Assembly (NCBI RefSeq): GCF_022811925.1
Contig: NZ_CP065511.1
Location: 520,001-584,000 of the forward strand
DNA length: 64,000 nt
Source of the DNA: Cytobacillus oceanisediminis
GTDB lineage: Bacteria; Bacillota; Bacilli; Bacillales; Cytobacillaceae
Direction of reading: 5' to 3'
In this document: piece after piece, positions 20,783 to 28,939 of the stretch
Layout: every line of letters starts with the position of its first letter
Position numbering within the stretch: position 1 is the first letter of the stretch
The notes under the pieces: generated by a model
Told to the model about the DNA's origin: nothing
Databases searched by the model: none
What the model saw: only the letters and a program-made list of their open reading frames with translations
Made by a program: the position numbers and the translations under genes

Positions 20783-21139
20783 TTATTTCTTCGACCTTTC
20801 CGCTGCAAGCTGCGCTTCCAGGGAAGCAATCGTTTGTTTGATAGAATCGATTTCCTGCTGGATCTGCTGCTGTTTCCGGCTTATAGCTGAAAACACTTCA
20901 TGAAACTGATTTGATTCAATGTCAGTGTAACTCGTAAGCATTTGTTCAAACCGGATATCCTCAAATTCATCTGCCAGCTTTCCCTGCCAGGTGAAAGGGG
21001 AAAGATCCGGCTTTGTGACGGTATGCCGATAGTGGTTAAACTCCTGCTGTTTTCCTTGAAGGTCTCCCTCACAGGCCAGCAGTCTCTGCAGCTCATTTTG
21101 TTTCTTTGCCAATAAACTGTAGTAATATCCTAAAGACAT
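20783..21139 (-). CDS. YwqH-family protein (DUF5082), LXG toxin partner
   Basis: A protein of 118 aa starting MSLGYYYSLLAKKQNELQRL, with a central WQGKLADEFE (a WxG-like turn between two long helices) and a coiled-coil C-terminal half. It matches the YwqH/DUF5082 family. It lies 16 nt upstream of the YwqI-like gene and is read first from the 283-nt divergent region shared with the LXG gene. Confidence 0.8.
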   Translation of the reverse strand: MSLGYYYSLLAKKQNELQRLLACEGDLQGKQQEFNHYRHTVTKPDLSPFTWQGKLADEFEDIRFEQMLTSYTDIESNQFHEVFSAISRKQQQIQQEIDSIKQTIASLEAQLAAERSKK

Positions 21140-21422
21140 GAATAATCACCTCTATATACTGCAATTTTCATATTATTCATCCATAAAAGAGAATCCATTT
21201 TACTATATCACAGGGAAATAATGTAATAATGATACGATTTTCTCATTTTGATTATCGTGTCGATGGGTAATTATTGCTGTTTTATACAAAAGTGTAAAAA
21301 TAATCCTATTCGTAATAAAATTACTCTTATTTTTGGTGTAAAGTATAAATTATGGAAAATGCTAGTGAGGGCTCTCTGAAGTACCTCTATTGCAGTTGTC
21401 GAATGGCAGGAGGCGATTTATA

Positions 21423-23084
21423 CTGAAGGTATTAGATGCAAGGGAGTTGCATAGCGGATTGAAGGAGCTTCATTCCAGTCTGCACTCCTTAGAAGAGCAG
21501 ATAAGAAACATTGCACGTGATGTAGAAGGAATCACTTCGCTTGAGGACTCCTTTCGGGGAGAGGGAGCAGCCGCTATTCAGGCTTTTTTTCGTGAATGTC
21601 ATTCTCCTTTTCTCTTATTTTTTGAAGGTTTTCTTGCAGACTATCAAAATACTTTAAAAAGAATAGCTTCTTCACTTCAAATGCTCGAACCGGCAAGCAA
21701 TGGATTCATCCGTCAGAGCTTTTTGGATGGAGAAGCGGCACAGGGCCTGGTAAAAACAGTATCTATCACCATAAGCCTAACAGAAGAGACAAATGCGGTG
21801 ATGCAGAAAGTTTCTGATATTGTTAGTCTCCCTCATCTGCAGGATGGGGAGTTTTCAGCACATGTAAGGAGAGCGGAACTTCACCGGCGAAATACGGTTG
21901 ATGATCTTATTACCTTTGACGGCGAGAAAACGCTGGCTCTTGATCCAATTGAGCAGGATCTTCATCTGATGCAGACATTCATCGATGAAATTTCCAGCCT
22001 CTTTCAGAGTGGGAATCTTAGTATTTCCGACTATTCCGTTAAGCAGCTTCACTCCAGCCCAATCTATGGGGAGCTTTTAGAAGGTATCAGACATAAAGCA
22101 GGAAATTCCATGCGCACACCGGAATTCCATAAAGAACTAGGCATAACTGCCCTGGGACAGATTCTGCCGCCTGGTGCATATTCCATTTGGGCTATCTGGC
22201 AGAGCACATATGAAAGAAAGACAATCCAATATCAGTTAAGAGCCTTGAAAGCTTTGGCAAAGCTAAACGATAAAGAAATCAGCCCAGAGGAATTCACCTC
22301 TTTGAGCGGCCGAGAGATCCTGACTGTTGAAGTCATAGATGAGCATGGAATCGGCAGCCAGAACCAGGGCGGCAAGTTCCACCTGTATGATGACGGCCGG
22401 ATCGTCAGGGAATACTATGCTGAAAAAGGAAAAGCTTACGAGTTCGTCGACTCCATTCCAGAAGACCGCGTGGGAGGAGTGCGTGAACTGGACTCCATGG
22501 CCGATGGAACCCCGCTTGAAATTCTCGAATACCTGTCGCTGGCGGCTGTTGTCCGAAAACAAGGAACCAAGGTCATACGGAAGAGCATCAATAAGGCTGA
22601 CTTTGATGCGCTTGTCAGGATATTGAAAGAGGAAAAGGGCCATGTGGTTTTGCCGGGGAAGAAGGATGGTAAGGGTACGGGTGATGTTCAAACTGGTGGC
22701 AGGGAACTTTCAATTGATGAATATCTAAAGCAACTTGATAAAGCAGAAGAGATGTACGAATCTTTTAGAAAATCCAAAACTGATGTACAGTCTATAGCTA
22801 AAAATACAGGAATGACTGAACAGAGGGTACAAAGAATCAAGGAGCATTTATTTATCAAAGAGCACATAAAAGAACATGGGATTGGACGCTTTGATCCGGA
22901 TTATCAAATTGCACAAGCTTGGGATAGGCTTCAAAAAGATACTTATAACAAGAATGATATTGATTTATTGAATCATGAACTTTTTGAGTCAAAATTCGAG
23001 GGAATATTCAAAACGGATTACAGGACCGCACATGATAAAACAGTTGAATCAGGGCGTCCGTGGCATCCACTAGAGGAGGAGTAA
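21423..23084 (+). CDS. LXG-domain polymorphic toxin, T7SS substrate
   Basis: The N-terminal ~200 residues (MKVLDARELHSGLKELHSSL onward) form the helical LXG domain that targets toxins to the T7SS. A middle region follows, and the last ~125 residues (from about 427) form a separate AT-rich toxin domain. That domain contains RFDPDYQIAQAWDRL and an HELFE motif. I recall this module from other Bacillus toxins and phage head proteins, but its activity is unknown to me. The likely start is CTG 21,423: AGGAGG lies 9 nt upstream, and no ATG, GTG or TTG in frame gives the family N terminus. The product is about 553 aa. The stop overlaps the ribosome site of the next gene. Confidence 0.85.
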   Translation: MKVLDARELHSGLKELHSSLHSLEEQIRNIARDVEGITSLEDSFRGEGAAAIQAFFRECHSPFLLFFEGFLADYQNTLKRIASSLQMLEPASNGFIRQSFLDGEAAQGLVKTVSITISLTEETNAVMQKVSDIVSLPHLQDGEFSAHVRRAELHRRNTVDDLITFDGEKTLALDPIEQDLHLMQTFIDEISSLFQSGNLSISDYSVKQLHSSPIYGELLEGIRHKAGNSMRTPEFHKELGITALGQILPPGAYSIWAIWQSTYERKTIQYQLRALKALAKLNDKEISPEEFTSLSGREILTVEVIDEHGIGSQNQGGKFHLYDDGRIVREYYAEKGKAYEFVDSIPEDRVGGVRELDSMADGTPLEILEYLSLAAVVRKQGTKVIRKSINKADFDALVRILKEEKGHVVLPGKKDGKGTGDVQTGGRELSIDEYLKQLDKAEEMYESFRKSKTDVQSIAKNTGMTEQRVQRIKEHLFIKEHIKEHGIGRFDPDYQIAQAWDRLQKDTYNKNDIDLLNHELFESKFEGIFKTDYRTAHDKTVESGRPWHPLEEE

Positions 23085-23086
23085 AA

Positions 23087-23338
23087 TTGGCTTCGTATGT
23101 TTTATTATTAAAGGATTATGAAGATGATGAAACTGTGGTTTACAAATTCGGACCTAATGAAGAGATTATGGGTAAAATTGAGTTGAATAAAATAACCAGG
23201 AAGTTTTCAGAGTTAGAAAGTTTACCAGATCAAAATATCCCCTCTAAGTTTTATTTTGATCGAGCTGCTCAAAGATTGGCAGTTTGCCTTGTAAGAGAAG
23301 GTGGCATATTTCCAGAAAAAACAGCTTTTGAGTCATAG
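23087..23338 (+). CDS. candidate immunity protein for the LXG toxin
   Basis: A small soluble protein of 83 aa from TTG 23,087, two bases after the toxin stop, with AGAGGAGGAG overlapping that stop. It begins MASYVLLLKDYEDDETVVYK and ends GIFPEKTAFES. It is acidic, with no signal or membrane segment. Tight coupling right after a polymorphic toxin is the usual position of the cognate immunity gene. The assignment is from position. I do not recognise a named family with certainty. Confidence 0.7.
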   Translation: MASYVLLLKDYEDDETVVYKFGPNEEIMGKIELNKITRKFSELESLPDQNIPSKFYFDRAAQRLAVCLVREGGIFPEKTAFES

Positions 23339-23351
23339 TAGCTATAAATAA

Positions 23352-23387
23352 GACCTTGATGGGTAGAAGCCTTTCAAGGTTTTTTGT
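23352..23387 (+). terminator. terminator of the LXG-immunity pair
   Basis: ACCTTGA/TCAAGGT stem with a 14-nt loop and a T run. Confidence 0.8.
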
Positions 23388-23520
23388 TTAATAATAGGGG
23401 AGGAGTTTTCATTCAGCCCAACATTCCCCCGCCATATGTAGTGAATTTGCCCAAGCCAATCCCATCCCCACGCATATAAAATAGTGTAAGCATATATAGA
23501 GGAAATGGAGGTATGAACGG

Positions 23521-23721
23521 ATGTACCATTATAGAGGCCCTTATCAGCCGCAGGATCAGCGATTTTTTGGACTCTTTGGTCTGCCCTTTTTAGGCGGGTT
23601 AGCAGGAGGTTTATTGGGCACTGCCTTATTCTACCCGCGTCCATATTATTGGTATCCTCCACCGCCGCCTTATTATTACCCGCGACCTTGCTGTGGACCA
23701 GGATTTGGATACCCTTATTAA
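23521..23721 (+). CDS. Tyr/Pro/Gly-rich small protein, spore-coat-like
   Basis: A protein of 66 aa with a short hydrophobic Gly-rich segment (LFGLPFLGGLAGGLLGTALF, about residues 18-37) followed by a PRPYYWYPPPPPYYYPRP tail. Composition resembles small Bacillus coat or surface proteins such as the Tyr-rich YrpG/CotY-like peptides, but no named family is assigned. GGAGGT lies 9 nt before ATG 23,521. It is monocistronic, with its own terminator. Confidence 0.65.
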   Translation: MYHYRGPYQPQDQRFFGLFGLPFLGGLAGGLLGTALFYPRPYYWYPPPPPYYYPRPCCGPGFGYPY

Positions 23722-23729
23722 TTAATATC

Positions 23730-23764
23730 AGGGGAAGCTCTTAAAAGGGGCATCCCCTTTTTGA
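23730..23764 (+). terminator. terminator after the Tyr/Pro-rich gene
   Basis: AAAAGGGG/CCCCTTTTT hairpin with a 3-nt loop, or alternatively AGGGGA/TCCCCT, followed by T residues. Confidence 0.75.
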
Positions 23765-24105
23765 ATTCGGCAATAATTTTCCTGCTGAATTCAGGAGCAA
23801 TAAGAGGTTTATAATGAAAATGAGGATGGCCGGCGGTCTGCCTTTGGCTGAGATGCTTGAAAAGGCAGAAGACGAATCAGATTAATAACGCAAGTTTGTG
23901 TAACGGCATTAATGAAGTGAGATTTTTTTATAAGAATAAATGTGAGTGTCTCTTCATACATGATGAAAGTCTTAACTAATAAGGAAAATGTAGGATATTT
24001 ATTATTCAGAATATTAATTCTTTTAGCAGATTTACATCCTCCTATTAAAAAGGCATGATAGAAATAATTCGGATATCGAATTAATAGATCAGAGGAGGCT
24101 CAAAA
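23765..24105. other. intergenic region upstream of the M14 carboxypeptidase
   Basis: This 340-nt gap has a GAATTC inverted pair near 23,763-23,792 and an unconvincing 23-codon frame at 23,814-23,885. AGAGGAGG near 24,092 is the ribosome site of the next gene. No other signal was recognised. Confidence 0.4.
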
Positions 24106-25296
24106 ATGAAGAAGAAATCATTATGGAAAGTACTTAGTTCAGCAGCACTGGCAGCAGCGATTCTCGTACCCCAAGTCGGCTTTGCTGAGGGCGCAAAGCC
24201 TGTGACAGAAGAAAATGTATCAATTAATGGTTTTGTTGATTATGAAGAATTAAAGAGAAAGTTAAGCCAAATTGAAAAATCATCGAACGGCCTGGTTCAG
24301 GTTGAATCTGCGGGAAAAACAAATCAGGGGAGAGATATCTTTACAGCACGAGTGGGCCATGGAGATAAAGTGGTACTAGTGCAGAGCGAAATTCATGGCA
24401 ATGAAAAGACCGGCACTGTCGCGTTGCTGAATATTCTTCAATATTTGGGGTCAAGTCAATCAGCAGATGCGAAAAGGATTAGAGAAGAATTAACGATTGT
24501 TGCAATCCCGATGATGAATGCCGATGGTTCCGAATTGGACAGGCGCGGCAACGTAATGACGTGGGAAGAAGTGCAGGAGAAGTTTCCTCAATTACATAAT
24601 GCACAGCCTACCTGGAATTATTACACGCGAACCCTGCAGGGGGATGACTATGCAGCAGCTCCAGGATTCGATGTAAACCGTGACTTTAACCCTGACTTAA
24701 ACTATGTTCCGAAGGCGGAGGACTTCCCTGGCAATTCAAGCACTCCAGGCTGGTATATTACGCCTGAATCGCAAACAGTCCGGGATGTTTATAAGAGTCT
24801 TCAAAAGGAATTTGGTATTGTTGAAGTCTTTTTAGATCTTCATCACCAGAATTTCTATAAGATTGAAGGAACAGATGAAGATGTAACAATGTCCATTTCA
24901 GCAGACTTTGTTCCGGATCCAAGTTCTTCGGAGGGTGCAAAATATAGCCAATATGCGGAGAATTATCGCTTTGATTTCTCTCGCCAGTTAAACGTTGCTC
25001 TATATGATGCACTTCAGGAAAAAGGAAATTCAGTGTTTACTAATATCTCATTATATGACCAGGACTTAGACTTGCCTGGAACTGCCTTGGGCTCCTTTGC
25101 CCTGAACGGCAGCGGGGTTGTCCTATTTGAGGTAAAAGGGCAGACACATAACTATGGACAAAAGATGAAAGGTCAGCTGGTTAAGACAGTAGAAACAGGT
25201 GTCATGGGGATTATCAATGGTGTGGCAGATGGCAGTGTGTATGATTTGAATCCGGAAGAATATAATGAAATCCCTAACAGGGTGCCAATTCGTTAA
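24106..25296 (+). CDS. secreted M14-family zinc carboxypeptidase
   Basis: A protein of 396 aa with a cleavable signal peptide (Lys-rich start, Ala/Leu core, cleavage near VGFAEG, about residue 28). The M14 zinc site is seen as HGNE (His about 97, Glu about 100) with the third ligand in LDLHHQNF (about 244). The catalytic Glu is likely in LFEVKG (about 341). Such enzymes trim C-terminal residues from peptides, or in some Bacillus members cut cell-wall peptides. Export predicts action outside the cell. It is monocistronic. Confidence 0.88.
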   Translation: MKKKSLWKVLSSAALAAAILVPQVGFAEGAKPVTEENVSINGFVDYEELKRKLSQIEKSSNGLVQVESAGKTNQGRDIFTARVGHGDKVVLVQSEIHGNEKTGTVALLNILQYLGSSQSADAKRIREELTIVAIPMMNADGSELDRRGNVMTWEEVQEKFPQLHNAQPTWNYYTRTLQGDDYAAAPGFDVNRDFNPDLNYVPKAEDFPGNSSTPGWYITPESQTVRDVYKSLQKEFGIVEVFLDLHHQNFYKIEGTDEDVTMSISADFVPDPSSSEGAKYSQYAENYRFDFSRQLNVALYDALQEKGNSVFTNISLYDQDLDLPGTALGSFALNGSGVVLFEVKGQTHNYGQKMKGQLVKTVETGVMGIINGVADGSVYDLNPEEYNEIPNRVPIR

Positions 25297-25305
25297 TTGA
25301 AATCA

Positions 25306-25340
25306 GAAGCTGGTTCCATTCCGGAATCAGCTTCATTTTT
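25306..25340 (+). terminator. terminator after the carboxypeptidase
   Basis: GAAGCTGGTTCC/GGAATCAGCTTC stem (one mismatch) with an ATTCC-type loop and ATTTTTG following. Confidence 0.85.
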
Positions 25341-25466
25341 GTATTAATGTCAATTTATCTAACAAAAAGTGGATTAGCTATTGTTACATACTTATTAAAC
25401 ATGTTAATATCGAAATATTATAAAAATTTAAAAACTACACACAAAGATTGTCGGGGGGAATTTGTG

Positions 25467-26465
25467 ATGAAGAAGATGTTAGCCATCCTAGCAAGCAGCG
25501 CTTTATTAATGCTTGCTGCCTGCGGCTCAGGAAATGAGGAAACCAGTGGGGAAGCGCCAGAAAAGAAAACCGTAAAAATCGGGATCACGCAAATTGTGGA
25601 GCATCCATCATTGGATTCTGCGAGAGAGGGATTTATAGCCGCCTTGAAAGATGCTGGTTATGAAGAAGGAAAAAATCTTAAAATCGACTTCCAGAACGCC
25701 CAGGGGGATATGAACAATAATATGTCCATTGCCCAGAACCTGGTCGCGGACAAGAATGATTTGATTCTTGCTATCGCGACTGCCAGTGCACAATCAGTTG
25801 TGCAATCCACAAAGGATATTCCAATCCTTTTTACAGCCATCACTGATCCTGTTGGTGCTGAGCTTGTGGAAAGCATGGAAAAACCAGGCGGGAATGCAAC
25901 GGGTACATCTGATACACATCCGGACGCCATCAAAAAAACGATTGACTCCATTAAAACATTTGTACCGGAAGCCAAGAAGGTCGGCATCATCTACAATGAC
26001 GGGGAGCCAAACTCAGTAGTTAATGTTAAGCATGCGAAAGAAGCCATCGAGGCAGCAGGACTTGAAGCGGTTGAAACGACTATTTCAACAAGCTCCGAGG
26101 TAAAGCAGGCAGCAGAGTCCTTAGTAGGCCGTGCTGACGTGTTCTACATCCCTAAGGATAATACAGTTGTATCTGCCCTTGAATCTGTGCTGAACGTAGC
26201 CAATGAGAAAGACATTCCAGCTTTTGTTGGAGAAAGCGATTCGGTTAAACGGGGCGGATTTGCTTCCTATGGTTTTGAGTATCATGATCTTGGATACTCT
26301 ACTGGCCAAATGGCCGTTGATATCCTTGAAGGCAAAAAGCCTGGTGAGATTCCTGTTGGCTACCCTGAAAGTCTTGAGCTGGTGATTAACCAAAAAGCAG
26401 CTGAGGAGCAGGGAGTCGCTTTGACGGATGAAATGTTGAAGGATGCTAATGTGGTTGGGGAATAA
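25467..26465 (+). CDS. ABC transporter substrate-binding lipoprotein (PF04392 type)
   Basis: A lipoprotein of 332 aa with signal sequence and lipobox LLMLAACGSG. The mature part (VKIGITQIVEHPSLDSAREGF, then NNMSIAQNLVADKNDLILA and GVIYNDGEPNS-like segments) matches the ABC_sub_bind family related to TrpX and to aromatic amino acid or purine-type binding proteins. ATG 25,467 is preferred because GGGGGGA lies 8 nt upstream. The usual permease and ATPase genes are absent next to it, so it is an orphan here. The ligand is unknown. Confidence 0.83.
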   Translation: MKKMLAILASSALLMLAACGSGNEETSGEAPEKKTVKIGITQIVEHPSLDSAREGFIAALKDAGYEEGKNLKIDFQNAQGDMNNNMSIAQNLVADKNDLILAIATASAQSVVQSTKDIPILFTAITDPVGAELVESMEKPGGNATGTSDTHPDAIKKTIDSIKTFVPEAKKVGIIYNDGEPNSVVNVKHAKEAIEAAGLEAVETTISTSSEVKQAAESLVGRADVFYIPKDNTVVSALESVLNVANEKDIPAFVGESDSVKRGGFASYGFEYHDLGYSTGQMAVDILEGKKPGEIPVGYPESLELVINQKAAEEQGVALTDEMLKDANVVGE

Positions 26466-26478
26466 ATAGGTTGTTAAG

Positions 26479-26508
26479 AGATACAGCGATTCAGCTGTAT
26501 CTTTTTTT
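26479..26508 (+). terminator. terminator after the orphan binding protein
   Basis: AGATACAGC/GCTGTATCT stem with a short loop, then TTTTTTT. Confidence 0.88.
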
Positions 26509-26888
26509 GCGAACCCGGAAATTTTTTCTTGAAAATGATTCAAAAGAACCATAAAAGCGAGAAGGATGATTTTAGGAAAAAAAAGGGCTCAATAAATTTT
26601 GATTTACATATAAACGATAGGGTGATTTTACCTATAAAATACAATTAGGGGTTTATAGATTAATAGGAATAAAACCACAGACATAATTCGACAAGGCTAC
26701 ATAAGCGATTTGACGAGTTTTGACTGCCATGATAGTAATAAAAAGGTAGAAAATTTGAATTTTAAAATGAGTGAATAACAAAAAATAGAAAAAACCTATG
26801 AAAAAAATACCAATTTGGGTTTGAACATCTCGAAATTGGGTATAAGTGGGTATAAATAACTGTTTTGTTATTTTTTGCAAGTAAGTAA
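26509..26888. other. AT-rich leader region upstream of the T7SS operon
   Basis: About 380 nt without a convincing gene. It is strongly AT-rich and probably carries regulator sites for the yuk operon (DegU in B. subtilis, from memory). I could not define a specific operator. Confidence 0.4.
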
Positions 26889-26917
26889 TTGACCTTTTAA
26901 TTGTGTATTTTTACAAT
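26889..26917 (+). promoter_or_regulatory. sigma-A promoter of the T7SS operon
   Basis: TTGACC (26,889-26,894) and TACAAT (26,912-26,917) with 17-nt spacing, 32 nt before the yukE start. AAAGGAGA is the ribosome site. Confidence 0.75.
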
Positions 26918-26948
26918 AATAGTAACCTATTGAAAAGGAGAGATTTGA

Positions 26949-27242
26949 ATGTCAGGAGTTATTCGCGTTACACCAGCAGAATTAGTAGGCATGTCTAACC
27001 GTTATAATGGAGAAAGCAGCCAGGTTGGGGATCAGATTGTCCGTTTGGATAATATGATTCGTGAACTGGAAGGTGCATGGGAAGGGGAAGCAAGCAGAGC
27101 GTTTGCTGAACAATACCAATCTTTAAGGCCTTCATTTGTTCAAATGCAGCAATTATTAGAGGATATCTCTGTTCAGCTTAATAATACTGCAAGAGCTCTT
27201 GAAGATGCTGATAACCAGATTGCTGGCCAAATCCGCGGTTAA
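26949..27242 (+). CDS. yukE: WXG100 secreted protein YukE/EsxA
   Basis: A protein of 97 aa, two helices joined by the turn WEG (residues 44-46), starting MSGVIRVTPAELVGMSNRYN. This is the canonical WXG100 substrate and co-secreted component of the Firmicutes T7SS. It is exported as a dimer through EssC. It is first in the operon and is separated from yukD by a terminator hairpin, suggesting excess YukE over the machine proteins. Confidence 0.96.
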   Translation: MSGVIRVTPAELVGMSNRYNGESSQVGDQIVRLDNMIRELEGAWEGEASRAFAEQYQSLRPSFVQMQQLLEDISVQLNNTARALEDADNQIAGQIRG

Positions 27243-27269
27243 TTTCATCTGAATCAATAAGTGGAGAAG

Positions 27270-27307
27270 GAGCGCTACATTCATCAGATGAAAAGCGCTC
27301 TTTTTTT
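27270..27307 (+). terminator. intra-operon terminator/attenuator between yukE and yukD
   Basis: Perfect 7-bp stem GAGCGCT/AGCGCTC with a 17-nt loop, then TTTTTTT. It lies wholly between two genes of one operon with no new promoter evident after it, so partial read-through is inferred. Confidence 0.8.
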
Positions 27308-27321
27308 ATGGGGTGTTTAAT

Positions 27322-27561
27322 ATGTACATAGAATTAACAATCGATCTGAAAAATTATGAAGTTGAACCTTTTGATCTCCGTCTATCTAACTATCACTCTG
27401 TTAAAAAAGTAGTTGATATTGTTTGGCAAGCTAAGTCTATTCCTCAGCCGCCCAGGGAAGGCTATTGGGTCAGAATTCCCAACAAGCAAATGGTTCTGTC
27501 AGGGAACGATAAGCTGGCAGAAAAGGGGATTACCACTGGGGACCGTTTCGAAATTTTATAA
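27322..27561 (+). CDS. yukD: T7SS ubiquitin-like protein YukD/EsaB
   Basis: A ubiquitin-fold protein of 79 aa starting MYIELTIDLKNYEVEPFDLR and ending TGDRFEIL, typical of YukD/EsaB. It lacks the C-terminal GG of conjugated ubiquitins. In Staphylococcus EsaB is a cytosolic factor needed for secretion. ATG 27,322 was chosen over the upstream in-frame GTG because it gives the family N terminus. It lies 14 nt before essB. Confidence 0.92.
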   Translation: MYIELTIDLKNYEVEPFDLRLSNYHSVKKVVDIVWQAKSIPQPPREGYWVRIPNKQMVLSGNDKLAEKGITTGDRFEIL

Positions 27562-27575
27562 AGGAGCATTAAAAA

Positions 27576-28919
27576 ATGTCAGAAAAGAGTCAAACCTACC
27601 TTGAAGAGCAGCTTGAAGCGGTTGTCGAAACAGATCATCAATCCCTTACCATTCTTTTTCAAAGAGAGAAAATAAAAGCTGATGCTGCTGCGGAATTGGA
27701 ATTGCTTAAGGCAATGGATTCAGCTATAAAAAGGGATGTCCATTTAACAGAGGATGAACTGCGCCTCGTCCTGCAAATTCCCTCAAATTATTTAACCTTT
27801 TCCAAATTAAAAAAGAAAGACCAAAGAAGCAGATGGATCTTCTCTTCACAGCTCCTCAAGCTTGTAAAAAGTCATCCATATTCCAGACTGCATCTCATTA
27901 TTTGTCCGGAAAATATAGTGGCTGATGAAAGCCTGTCGCCGCATTTGCTTCATTATGGTGTGAAAGAAAGCCTTCCGCCTTATGAGGCCAATCGGGAAAA
28001 ACTTTGGATGGAATTGAAAGCGGCCATTGCAGCTGCTGTAGATGGAAAGCATTCCTTCCGGGATTACCTTAGACTTCATGAAACCATTGAACTGTCGCCT
28101 GCAGCGGCAATTGTGATCAAAGCCAAGGATGAAAATGAATTGTCAGAAGTCATCCGGACGAATATTGAAATGCTTGAAAAGAAAGATAAGGAATATGTTA
28201 AGGTTCCGCAGAAAAAATGGAAAGCAACAAGGTATTCTGCTTGGGGTCTGCTGATTGCTTTATTGCCTTTCCTTGCTTTCAGTCTATATTCCCTTATCTT
28301 TACCCAGCCTAAACAGGCAGCATTTATTAATAGCCAGGAACACTTCTTGAAAAGCCAATATAGTGAAGTCGTTTCTAAGTTATCCAATTATGATATTGAT
28401 CAGATGCCGCGAGTCGTGCAATACGAACTTGCACAGTCTTACATAATAAATGAAGCATTGACAGAAGACCAAAAAGAGAATGTCCAAAATACCATCACCC
28501 TGCAGACGGATCCTCTTTACTATCATTACTGGATTCATATTGGGAGGGGAGATGCCAAGGAAGCTCTCGATATCTCCCGGGATCTTGAAGATAGAGACTT
28601 AATCCTATTTGCATTGCTAAAATACCGTGAAGTTGTCAAAGCAGATGATAGCCTTGAATCCGATGAAAAACAGCAGAAAATTGACGAAATCCAAGCTGAG
28701 ATCGATGAGTATATAGAGGAACAGAAAGCTCAGGAGGAGGAGGAGCAGCGTCTTCAGGAAGAGCAAAGTAACAGCGGGGATAATGAACAGGCTGTAAAAC
28801 AAGAGCCTGAACAGAAGGCTGCAGAAGAGCAAAAGCCTGCAGATTCAAAGGCAGCTGAAACATCTGCTGAAAAGCCAGCCGAAAAGAAGGAAGAGGCAGC
28901 AAAGACAAAACCAAATTAA
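27576..28919 (+). CDS. essB: T7SS core membrane component EssB/YukC
   Basis: A protein of 447 aa with an N-terminal cytoplasmic pseudokinase-like domain, one membrane segment (about residues 219-241, WGLLIALLPFLAFSLYSLIF) and an external helical domain. The last ~70 residues are a low-complexity Glu/Lys/Ala/Gln tail. This is the YukC/EssB layout, and the protein bridges EssC and the rest of the T7SS machine. AAAGGAGC precedes ATG 27,576. Confidence 0.94.
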   Translation: MSEKSQTYLEEQLEAVVETDHQSLTILFQREKIKADAAAELELLKAMDSAIKRDVHLTEDELRLVLQIPSNYLTFSKLKKKDQRSRWIFSSQLLKLVKSHPYSRLHLIICPENIVADESLSPHLLHYGVKESLPPYEANREKLWMELKAAIAAAVDGKHSFRDYLRLHETIELSPAAAIVIKAKDENELSEVIRTNIEMLEKKDKEYVKVPQKKWKATRYSAWGLLIALLPFLAFSLYSLIFTQPKQAAFINSQEHFLKSQYSEVVSKLSNYDIDQMPRVVQYELAQSYIINEALTEDQKENVQNTITLQTDPLYYHYWIHIGRGDAKEALDISRDLEDRDLILFALLKYREVVKADDSLESDEKQQKIDEIQAEIDEYIEEQKAQEEEEQRLQEEQSNSGDNEQAVKQEPEQKAAEEQKPADSKAAETSAEKPAEKKEEAAKTKPN

Positions 28920-28939
28920 GATAGGCGGGAGGTGGAGAG

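Noticed and set aside
23814..23885. 23-codon peptide frame upstream of the carboxypeptidase
   Set aside because: Too short, with a weak ribosome site and no context supporting a peptide.
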